Shown piece by piece: positions 8,168 to 13,971 of a DNA stretch of 13,971 nt. The notes below the pieces were generated by a model, which was not told the DNA's origin, searched no databases, and was given only the letters and a program-made list of their open reading frames with translations. The position numbers were made by a program, and so were the translations under genes. Source of the stretch: Dehalococcoidia bacterium (GTDB lineage: Bacteria > Chloroflexota > Dehalococcoidia > E44-bin15); assembly GCA_030638665.1 (NCBI GenBank), contig DAOWEF010000081.1, forward strand, positions 1 to 13,971, read 5' to 3'. Positions within the stretch are counted from its first letter, which is position 1, and every line of letters starts with the position of its first letter.

Positions 8168-8206
8168 CTAGCAGGGTACTCCCGATGCTTAATTGCATGA
8201 GGCTAG
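8168..8206 (+). other. Compact inverted-repeat structure in the ino1-PHP spacer
   Basis: The 76-base spacer can fold into a small three-way junction. CTAGC (8168-8172) pairs with GCTAG (8202-8206), GGG/CCC (8174-8176/8181-8183) closes a four-base loop, and ATGC/GCAT (8185-8188/8195-8198) closes a six-base loop. Helices are short and there is no T tract, so it is not a terminator by motif. Its function, if any, is unknown. Confidence 0.3.
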
Positions 8207-8236
8207 ATTGGGCTGTCCAAGAGGTTATCAGAGAGA

Positions 8237-9007
8237 ATGCACTCCCCAGAAACGCTAATTAAGGAAAGGGAATACGGAGCGGCGGACATCCATATCCACA
8301 CTAGCGTGCACGATGGCATGGCCAGCGTTCCTGAGATCCTCGAAGCCGTGGCGCGCAAGGGCGATCTCTATGTCATTGCCATCACCGATCACGATGAAAT
8401 TTCCGGCAGCTACCAAGCGAGGGAGCTCGCCGCAAAGCGCAACTACCCTTTCGAAGTAGTGATCGGCATGGAGGTGAACACCCTTGAGGGGCACCTGCTG
8501 GCCCTCTTTATAGAGCGCCCGGTCCCCATCCAGCAGCCACTGGCAACCACTATCGCAGCGATCCACGCCCAGGGTGGCCTTTGTGTAGCGCCTCATCCCA
8601 TGAACTGGCTGACAGATAGCATCAGTCGGCAGAGCCTGGAGAAAATCCTCAACAGCAGTGAACCGGATATCTATCTTGACGGCATAGAGACTGTTAACGC
8701 TACGATTGCGGGGCGCATCTCCAATCGGAGGGCAAAAAGGTTCAATCTAAAATACAATCTTGCGGAAACGGGGGGCAGTGATGCCCACTTCCTAGCCGCC
8801 GTAGGTAGTGGTCTCACCCTGTTTCCTGGCCGAAGTGCCCAGGAACTGAAAAGAAGCATCCTGGAGAGGACGACCCAGGCCCGAAATGGCACTCGGGTGA
8901 GGCTTAACGAGATCGGACTTATTCAAATCATCAGGCAACAGCGCAAGAGCAGAGGGTATTTCGTTCGTGGCATGCTGAAAAATTTCACCAGGTGGCTTTC
9001 CCAGTGA
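8237..9007 (+). CDS. PHP-domain phosphoesterase in the inositol-lipid cluster
   Basis: Second PHP-superfamily phosphoesterase, 256 residues. Metal ligands are present in order: ADIHIHTSVHDG (His19, His21, Asp26), ITDHDE (Asp51-His52), GMEVNT (Glu79), EGHLLAL (His86), APHPM (His120) and GGSDAH (Asp182, His184). It resembles the YciV-like/PHP_HisPPase branch (3',5'-nucleotide phosphatase, 5'-3' exonuclease or small-phosphoester hydrolase in other bacteria). Its C-terminal 40 residues are basic and aromatic (RKSRGYFVRGMLKNFTRWL) and might touch membrane. The ATG 8237 has a modest GAGAGA SD. Its stop overlaps the next gene's GTG (GTGA), so it is translationally coupled to the glycosyltransferase. 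That coupling suggests a role in the same lipid pathway, for example removing phosphate from inositol phosphate or phosphatidylinositol phosphate. This is a hypothesis, not a motif-based call. Confidence 0.9.
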   Translation: MHSPETLIKEREYGAADIHIHTSVHDGMASVPEILEAVARKGDLYVIAITDHDEISGSYQARELAAKRNYPFEVVIGMEVNTLEGHLLALFIERPVPIQQPLATTIAAIHAQGGLCVAPHPMNWLTDSISRQSLEKILNSSEPDIYLDGIETVNATIAGRISNRRAKRFNLKYNLAETGGSDAHFLAAVGSGLTLFPGRSAQELKRSILERTTQARNGTRVRLNEIGLIQIIRQQRKSRGYFVRGMLKNFTRWLSQ

Positions 9008-10116
9008 AGATCGCTCTCGTTTCCCCCTACGACTATGCTTACCCCGGTGGGGTGGTCATCCATATCGCCCACCTCTATGAGCAGTTCACCGGGATGGGGC
9101 ACGATGTCAGGATCATCACCCCTTATTCTGGTAGCAGGGACTCCCTTGATAGTCAGGACATCATCCCTATGGGTAGGCCTGTCCCCATACCATCAGGCGG
9201 CTCTATCGCCAGGGCCACCCTATCGCCGATGTTGTCCTCCCCGACGCGGGCCATCTTGGAGCGGGAAAGGTTTGACATCATACATCTCCATGAGCCAATG
9301 GGTTCCACCCTAACCCTCTCCACGCTTCGGGTATCGAACACCATTAATGTGGGCACCTTTCACGCCTGCCACAGCAGCACCATGGGATATCGAATAATGA
9401 GCCCCTTTGTCATGAGGTGGTTCAGCAAGCTCCATGGCAAGATCGCCGTTTCTAAGCCGGCAATGGATTTCATCGGTAAGCATTTCCCCGGCGAATACGC
9501 GATAATCCCCAACGGCATCGACGTTGAGCACTTCTCCGCCGCCGTGTCCCCTATCGACAGGTTCAGTGACAGTAAATTGAACATCCTCTTCGTTGGTCGC
9601 CTAGAAAAGCGCAAAGGGCTGAGGTATCTCCTGGGGGCCTATAAAAGGATGAAGCAGGAATTGCCCAACTCCCGGCTCATTGTGGTAGGGCCAGGGAAGC
9701 GCCAAAAATATGAAAAGCTGGTAAGAAAGGCGAACCTGAAGGATGTGGTCTTCACCGGCTATGTACCCAATGAAGAGCTCCATACATATTATCAAACGGC
9801 TGACCTTTTCTGCACTCCGGCTACCGGAGAGGAGAGCTTTGGCATCATCCTGCTGGAGGCCATGGCTGCCTCAAAGCCCATCGTCGCCTCAGCGATTGAG
9901 GGCTATGCCAGCGTGATGAGCCACGGCGTTGAGGGGCTAATGGTGCCTCCTAGGGATGAACAGGCACTTGCCAGCGCCCTGATTCAACTCCTCAGCGATG
10001 AACCCTTGCGTCGAGAGATGGGCGCAAGGGGAAGGCTAAAGGCGGAGGAATGCAGTTGGCCGAACGTCGCCAGAAGGGTGATCGAATACTATACGAGCTT
10101 GCGCAACGGCTCATAA
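9004..10116 (+). CDS. GT4-family glycosyltransferase, PimA-like
   Basis: Retaining GT-B glycosyltransferase of family GT4. With GTG 9004 as start the protein has 370 residues and begins MKIALVSPYDYAYPGGV, the usual N-terminus for PimA-like enzymes. The GTG at 8992 would add only MAFP. GTG 9004 also overlaps the PHP stop (GTGA) and has GGTGG eight bases upstream. Features are the PGGV acceptor loop (14-17), HLHEP (94-98), PNGID (169-173), VGRLEKRKG (197-205) and VVGPG (227-231). The EX7E donor site is ESFGIILLE (Glu277, Glu285). PimA transfers mannose from GDP-Man to phosphatidylinositol on the cytoplasmic face of the membrane. The neighbours ino1 and a CDP-alcohol phosphatidyltransferase support a phosphatidylinositol acceptor. 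Sugar donor specificity cannot be read from these motifs; a diacylglycerol or other lipid acceptor remains possible. Confidence 0.9.
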   Translation: MKIALVSPYDYAYPGGVVIHIAHLYEQFTGMGHDVRIITPYSGSRDSLDSQDIIPMGRPVPIPSGGSIARATLSPMLSSPTRAILERERFDIIHLHEPMGSTLTLSTLRVSNTINVGTFHACHSSTMGYRIMSPFVMRWFSKLHGKIAVSKPAMDFIGKHFPGEYAIIPNGIDVEHFSAAVSPIDRFSDSKLNILFVGRLEKRKGLRYLLGAYKRMKQELPNSRLIVVGPGKRQKYEKLVRKANLKDVVFTGYVPNEELHTYYQTADLFCTPATGEESFGIILLEAMAASKPIVASAIEGYASVMSHGVEGLMVPPRDEQALASALIQLLSDEPLRREMGARGRLKAEECSWPNVARRVIEYYTSLRNGS

Positions 10117-10143
10117 CCTTAAAAGGGTAAACTTATTAATAAC

Positions 10144-10168
10144 GCCCCTGGCTCCCTGCACCAGGGGC
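10144..10168 (+). promoter_or_regulatory. Perfect 8-bp hairpin with loop complementary to downstream SD
   Basis: GCCCCTGG (10144-10151) and CCAGGGGC (10161-10168) form a perfect GC-rich stem with a nine-base loop. The sequence after it is not T-rich, so it is a weak terminator at best. Loop bases CTCCC (10152-10156) are complementary to GGGAG (10183-10187) inside the SD of the next gene, so an H-type pseudoknot could hide that SD. Confidence 0.55.
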
Positions 10169-10189
10169 TTGGTAGATTTAGGGGGAGAA

Positions 10190-10801
10190 ATGTGGCGACC
10201 TGCTGAAAAAATTAGCGACGGTGCCCACCGCCTTGCCGAGCCGGTGGGCCGTGTGGTGGCTAAGACGAGGGTGCCGCCTAACTTCCTGACCATTCTGGGC
10301 TTCTCGTGCAATGTTGGCGTCGCCTGGATAATCTCCCAGGGCCACTTCGTCCTCGCCGGCTTGTTGATCATAGTAGCAGGGATCTTCGACCTCCTCGATG
10401 GGGCAGTGGCCAGGCACACCAATAGAGTCACCAAGTTCGGCGCTCTCCTCGATTCAACCCTGGACCGCTTATCCGAGGGGGTGCTTCTTTTCGGGCTGTT
10501 ATGGTATTACGCCTGGCAACAGGATACCTCCCTCGAGGTGATCCTCATCTTTGCTGCCATCGTAGGCTCCATGCTCATCAGCTATGTGAGGGCCAGGGCT
10601 GAAGGATTGGGGCTGGATGGCGAGGTAGGGATAATGAGGAGAACGGTGAGGATTCTTACCCTATCCATCGGACTCATGTTGAGCCCATTTGAACCCTGTC
10701 TCCTCGTGGCCCTCTGGGGCTTAGCCGTTCTTACCAACCTGACAGCAGTGCATCGCCTTATCTATGTATGGTACAAAGACCGGAAGGGGCCGCCGAATTG
10801 A
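10190..10801 (+). CDS. CDP-alcohol phosphatidyltransferase (candidate phosphatidylinositol phosphate synthase)
   Basis: Integral membrane enzyme that joins CDP-diacylglycerol to an alcohol phosphate. The complete family signature DLLDGAVARHTNRV-TKFGALLDSTLDR (Asp67, Asp70, Gly71, Arg75, Gly84, Asp88, Asp92) is the metal and CDP site. It is preceded by the VPPNFLTILG entry helix, and about six hydrophobic segments follow the usual layout. ATG 10190 is preferred because AGGGGG lies just before it. TTG 10169, 21 bases upstream, directly abuts the hairpin and has no usable SD; it would give 210 rather than 203 residues. Being last in the ino1-PHP-GT4 run, inositol 1-phosphate is the most likely alcohol (PgsA1/PIPS-type, giving phosphatidylinositol phosphate). 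Glycerol-3-phosphate (PgsA proper) is the main alternative. The gene converges on the peptidase gene with 15 bases between stops. Confidence 0.9.
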   Translation: MWRPAEKISDGAHRLAEPVGRVVAKTRVPPNFLTILGFSCNVGVAWIISQGHFVLAGLLIIVAGIFDLLDGAVARHTNRVTKFGALLDSTLDRLSEGVLLFGLLWYYAWQQDTSLEVILIFAAIVGSMLISYVRARAEGLGLDGEVGIMRRTVRILTLSIGLMLSPFEPCLLVALWGLAVLTNLTAVHRLIYVWYKDRKGPPN

Positions 10802-10816
10802 GGGTTTGCCCAGAGG

Positions 10817-12046
10817 TTATCGTATGCGGCGGAGGAAAGACAGCGCAAAATAGATAGTCAGTATCCCCAAGATGGCCACTACCACGATGAGCGCGATGTA
10901 GAGTGCAGAGATGCCCGATACCGCCGCAGGGGTTAGCGTAGGCTGAGGCCCGAGACCAAGGCTCTCACGCCACAGGGCATTGAGACCATCCATGTCAAAG
11001 CTATAAACCTCGAGCAGGGCATCATCATAGGTGCTCCCCTCTTTGAAGACATCCAGCAGCGCTAATATCTCATCGCCACCATAATTATCGATGAGAAACT
11101 GCACCAGGCTATAGCTTTCGGCATAAGAGAGCTTGGCCTCATCCGGGTCGGTGGGAAAGGAGCTTGCGATGGTGCGCACCGAGAAGAGGGCATCGTGGGC
11201 GATGGCCGCGTTTAGCATGCCTTGTAGGTCTGACCTGAGCTCCCCCTCAGCGTCCATCGCCAGCCCCTCATCAAGCCAAGTGGGGAGATCACCGTAGGAG
11301 CCGAAGACCTCCTGATGAACCACCAGGTGCCCCAGTTCATGGGCGATAGCCCTTTTACCCCAGGTAAGGTCACCTGGAGAGATCCCAATAACTACGGTGC
11401 CATAGTCAGAGAAAGCGACACCACCGGTCCATATGTCAGGATATACCAGAGCGCCCTGCAAATCCCGAGAGCTGGCGTAAATATAAATCTTGACTGGCTG
11501 CTCCAGGGCAACCCCGACTTCACCGGCTAGCCTCTCCAGCGCCTCATCGGCAGCATCCAAGAGCTCCTGGGCAAAGGACCGGTCGCCCTTATACCAGAAG
11601 ATAGTCACCTGATCGCTGCCCAGGCTCTGCCAATCATAGCTCAGGTCATCAAATTTAATGGTGGCCGATGATGTTTCAATTTGGTGCCCAGCAGCATCCT
11701 CGATCAGCCACCAATAATCTATCTCCGTCCCCGGCGGCAATCCCCCCGTCTCCAGCATGTCCCATGTCCAGCTTGCCGCCACCCGCTGCCCGGGGGTGAA
11801 ATCGACATCCACCCGACAGCTAACCGGGATGAGGCTCCGTCGGCTCGGCCGATATTCAAGATCGATGTCGGCGATCTCGGTGCTCGCCTCCGCCTCCAGG
11901 CGAAAGGTGATGGCAGTGGGAAATTGCGCCTGGGCATAGCTGGAGATCAAGGTGATCTCATCCTGGGCCAGGCTGGTTGCTGGCAAGAGGATATGGAGGA
12001 CAGGGAGGGTAAAAAACAGCATGAGTAACAGGCTAAGCCGCTTCAT
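10817..12046 (-). CDS. Membrane-anchored HELGH metallopeptidase (peptidase MA-like family)
   Basis: Predicted extracellular zinc protease of 409 residues. A signal peptide occupies 1-27 (Lys-Arg then LSLLLMLFFTLPVLHILL, AxA-like cleavage near SLAQ). A beta-rich domain follows at about 29-135 (FRLEAEASTEIADIDLEYRP, TEIDYWWLIEDAAG). The gluzincin-type catalytic domain has HELGH (236-240) and a downstream glutamate in WLDEGLAMDAEG (Glu260), as in peptidase MA-like proteins (PF13485 type). A single C-terminal transmembrane helix (about 381-404, ALYIALIVVVAILGILTIYF) ends with LRRIR on the cytoplasmic side, so the catalytic part faces out. Its ATG overlaps the prfB stop (ATGA), so it is translated by coupling after release factor 2. 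The substrate is unknown; the association with prfB may be only operon packing. Confidence 0.88.
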   Translation of the reverse strand: MKRLSLLLMLFFTLPVLHILLPATSLAQDEITLISSYAQAQFPTAITFRLEAEASTEIADIDLEYRPSRRSLIPVSCRVDVDFTPGQRVAASWTWDMLETGGLPPGTEIDYWWLIEDAAGHQIETSSATIKFDDLSYDWQSLGSDQVTIFWYKGDRSFAQELLDAADEALERLAGEVGVALEQPVKIYIYASSRDLQGALVYPDIWTGGVAFSDYGTVVIGISPGDLTWGKRAIAHELGHLVVHQEVFGSYGDLPTWLDEGLAMDAEGELRSDLQGMLNAAIAHDALFSVRTIASSFPTDPDEAKLSYAESYSLVQFLIDNYGGDEILALLDVFKEGSTYDDALLEVYSFDMDGLNALWRESLGLGPQPTLTPAAVSGISALYIALIVVVAILGILTIYFALSFLRRIR

Positions 12047-13147
12047 GATCCCTTTCCTATGGTGAATTTGAGGTAGGCCTCGATTAACTCATCCAGCGCC
12101 CCATCCAGCACAGCAGTGGGATCGCTGGTTTCATATCCCGTACGATGGTCCTTCACCATTTTATAGGGGTGGAGGACATAACTTCTGATCTGGTTGCCCC
12201 AGCCTGCGGCGACATGCTCCCCCTTGAGCCTAGCCTGCTCCTCGGCACGCTTTTCCAACTCAAGCTCGAGGAGGCGAGCGCCGAGGACCTTTAGTGCCAG
12301 CTCCTTATTCTGATACTGGGAGCGCTCGTTTTGGCAGATAGCCACCAGCCCGGTGGGGAGATGGGTCACCCGAACCGCACTGCTGGTCTTCTGTACATGC
12401 TGACCTCCAGGGCCACTGGCTCTAAAGAAGTCGATCCTCAATTCATCAGGGTTTATTCTGACATCCAGCTCCCGCTCCGCCTCAGGCAACACCTCCACCA
12501 GGGCAAAGGAAGTATGCCGACCATGGGAGGCATCGAAGGGGGAGAGGCGCACCAGGCGGTGCACCCCGCGCTCCGCCTTGAGGTAGCCGTAGGCATAATC
12601 GCCGATGACCTGGATGAGGGCGCTCTTTATGCCCGCTCCCTCACCGGGGGAGACCTCGACCACCCCCGCCTGATAGCCACGGCGCTCCGCCCACCTGAGA
12701 TACATCCTGAGAAGCATCTCCGCCCAGTCCTGAGCCTCGGTGCCCCCGGCGCCGGCGTGAACTGCTAGGAAGGCACTCCTTTTTTCATACTCACCGCTCA
12801 GGAGCAGCTCAAACTCTATCTCTTCAAACTGAGCAGCTACCCGCTCGGCCTCGGCAGCGATCTCCTCCTCCAGCGTAGTCTCATCCTCAGCGGCAACCAG
12901 GTCTGCCAGCTCCAAAAGCTCACTGACCCTGCGCTCCATGATGCGCCACTTCTCCACCTCCCCCTTCAGCTCCCCAAGCTGGCGCATCACCCCCTGAGCC
13001 CTCTCCTGATCCTGCCAGAAATCGGGCCGGGATGATTCCACCTCTATTTTAGCGATCTGCCGCTCCTTCTGAGCGAGGTCAAAGACGCACCATGACTTGG
13101 GAGATGCGCTCCGTTAGCTCCTCAAGCCTTTTCTTTTGTTCTTGCAT
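12043..13147 (-). CDS. prfB: Peptide chain release factor 2, expressed by +1 programmed frameshift
   Basis: Recognises UAA and UGA and releases the finished peptide from the ribosome. Translation starts at ATG 13147, ten bases after AGGAG, and reads 22 codons (MQEQKKRLEELTERISQVMV, then RL) to an in-frame TGA at 13081-13079. A +1 shift at CTT-TGA-C (13084-13078) moves into the long frame, which continues DLAQKERQIAKIE and then the 332-codon segment starting at GTG 13041. The total is 367 residues, against 365 in E. coli. The SPF anticodon-like motif falls at 202-204 and the catalytic GGQ (ASGPGGQHVQKT) at 247-249, close to the E. coli positions. Low RF2 slows UGA decoding and favours the shift, so the gene is autoregulated. 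nfi lies 36 bases upstream; the stop overlaps the peptidase start. Confidence 0.96.
13078..13090 (-). promoter_or_regulatory. RF2 +1 programmed frameshift site
   Basis: The site reads GTG-CGT-CTT-TGA-C on the minus strand. The CTTTGAC core (13084-13078) is identical to the E. coli prfB slip site. GGTG, three bases upstream of CTT, can pair with the CACC of the 16S anti-SD extension, where E. coli has AGGGGG. The stimulatory SD is therefore weaker than in E. coli but correctly placed. Confidence 0.93.
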
Positions 13148-13183
13148 CTTTATCATACTCCTTTTTTCCAACTTCAATCGGCC

Positions 13184-13894
13184 CTATATCGGCAATCGCG
13201 CCTGCTCAACCTTTGGGGCGGGCAGTTGTCCCGCTGCGGCGAGGTGGGCAAGGCGGGTGGGCTCGGGGAGGCGATAGCCTCTCAGGCACGCCATTACCCA
13301 GTGGACGGCCGCCTCAAGGTCAACCCTGTGCCCGATAGAAACATAGACCGGATTCACCCCCCGCTTGGTCCGCAGTGCCGCCCCGATAACCTCCTCACCA
13401 TCGAGGAGCGGGGCATAAGTACCTGGATCCTCCCCTAAATCACCGTGCCGGCCGCACAGGATAGACTTGGCACACCCTATGATGGGCACATCCAGCAGAA
13501 GCCCCAGATGGGAAGCCAGCCCCAATCTCCGGGGGTGTGCGATGCCCTGAGCATCGGCGATGAAAAGGTCAGGGGTCACGGTAAGCCTTTTGCAGGCAGC
13601 CAGGATCAACGGCGTCTCTCGAAAGGACAATAGCCCTGGCACATAGGGAAAGCTGATCCCCAGTGTCGCAACACTCTGCTCCACCAGCACAAGCTCGGGA
13701 AAACGGAGTACCGCCACCGCTCCCCTTGCCATCCCCCTACTGTCCACGCCAGAGATGTCCACGCCAGCAATGAGGTGAGGGGTCTCGAGCTCGCTCCTTC
13801 TCACCACCTGAGCGGCAAGAACTCGCTGAATTCCCTTAGCCTCAGCAACGCTTACCTGCCAGCTGTGAAGATTGCGCCCTTTCATATCAGCCAA
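13184..13894 (-). CDS. nfi: Endonuclease V (deoxyinosine 3' endonuclease)
   Basis: Mg-dependent repair nuclease that nicks DNA at the second phosphodiester 3' of deoxyinosine (adenine deamination damage). The 236 residues show the family catalytic set: Asp46 (AGVDIS), the PYVPG wedge (83-87) leading to LLSFRE (Glu93), and Asp114 (FIADAQGIAHPRRLGLASHL, where DGQG is more usual). CAKS (Lys143) follows, and His217 in EPTRLAH matches the C-terminal conserved His. TTG 13894 is selected because GGGGGA lies five bases upstream; ATG 13885 would remove three residues and place the SD too far away. Length is normal for a bacterial EndoV. It is the first visible gene of the nfi-prfB-peptidase operon. 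Confidence 0.95.
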   Translation of the reverse strand: MADMKGRNLHSWQVSVAEAKGIQRVLAAQVVRRSELETPHLIAGVDISGVDSRGMARGAVAVLRFPELVLVEQSVATLGISFPYVPGLLSFRETPLILAACKRLTVTPDLFIADAQGIAHPRRLGLASHLGLLLDVPIIGCAKSILCGRHGDLGEDPGTYAPLLDGEEVIGAALRTKRGVNPVYVSIGHRVDLEAAVHWVMACLRGYRLPEPTRLAHLAAAGQLPAPKVEQARLPI

Positions 13895-13931
13895 TTATAT
13901 CCCCCAGAATACCCCATGGCAAGCTAACCCA

Positions 13932-13960
13932 TTGACACGTGAGGCTTTATCACCCATAAT
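13932..13960 (+). promoter_or_regulatory. Consensus-like promoter pointing out of the window
   Basis: TTGACA (13932-13937; perfect -35) lies 17 bases from CATAAT (13955-13960; five of six). The start would be near 13967, so the transcript runs into unseen sequence to the right, divergent from nfi. The complementary strand of 13956-13961 reads TATTAT, a possible -10 for nfi whose -35 would fall outside the window. Confidence 0.65.
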
Positions 13961-13971
13961 AGCAACATTAG

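Noticed and set aside
8161..8236. tRNA or riboswitch in the ino1-PHP spacer
   Set aside because: The fold is far too small for a tRNA, has no T-loop or anticodon arm, and matches no riboswitch core I know.
8992..10116. Glycosyltransferase starting at GTG 8992
   Set aside because: GTG 9004 gives the family-typical MKIALV start, overlaps the PHP stop as GTGA, and has GGTGG at good distance.
10169..10801. Phosphatidyltransferase starting at TTG 10169
   Set aside because: The codon directly follows a hairpin with no usable SD; ATG 10190 has AGGGGG just upstream.
12043..13041. prfB starting at GTG 13041
   Set aside because: There is no good SD there. The upstream 22-codon frame plus the CTTTGAC shift gives the full-length RF2.
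1..13971. CRISPR array, insertion sequence, prophage, toxin-antitoxin or defence system
   Set aside because: No regularly spaced repeats, transposase, integrase or phage gene, and no small paired toxin/antitoxin frames were seen; all long genes have housekeeping or lipid-related families.

Overview
The window is ordinary-looking bacterial chromosome of roughly 55-60% GC, with densely packed genes, frequent TTG/GTG starts backed by strong Shine-Dalgarno (SD) sequences, and no mobile elements. The gene mix suggests a monoderm Chloroflexota bacterium, perhaps Dehalococcoidia-like. The pointers are a short IF2, a nusA operon without rimP or ylxQ between its usual members, an actinobacterial/archaeal-type inositol-1-phosphate synthase next to a PimA-like glycosyltransferase, a DUF5679 mini-protein and a membrane-anchored MA-like peptidase. 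This placement is inference from gene content, not from a search.

Bases 1-6102 (+) hold the information-processing block. It starts with the 3' two thirds of proS (prolyl-tRNA synthetase, cut by the window edge). An extended -10 promoter and a compact intrinsic terminator follow, and then nusA - rnpM(ylxR) - infB - rbfA - truB with almost no gaps. This is the conserved transcription-elongation / translation-initiation / ribosome-maturation operon. The terminator lies between the predicted promoter and nusA, so it may act as an attenuator that NusA itself controls.

Bases 6103-6323 (+) carry a 46-codon zinc-ribbon mini-gene (DUF5679) with a near-consensus promoter and a perfect SD. A PHP phosphoesterase gene follows on the minus strand (6378-7043).

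Bases 7084-10801 (+) read as an inositol-phospholipid module: ino1 (glucose-6-P to inositol-1-P), a second PHP phosphoesterase, a GT4 glycosyltransferase resembling PimA, and a CDP-alcohol phosphatidyltransferase. Together they could make phosphatidylinositol (phosphate) and mannosylate or otherwise glycosylate it. The PHP protein is a candidate for the dephosphorylation step. A hairpin whose loop is complementary to the SD of the last gene lies just before that gene.

Bases 10817-13894 (-) are a second operon: nfi (endonuclease V), prfB (release factor 2 with a classical +1 programmed frameshift at CTT-TGA-C), and a secreted or membrane-anchored HELGH metallopeptidase whose start overlaps the prfB stop. 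At the right edge a consensus-like promoter points out of the window.
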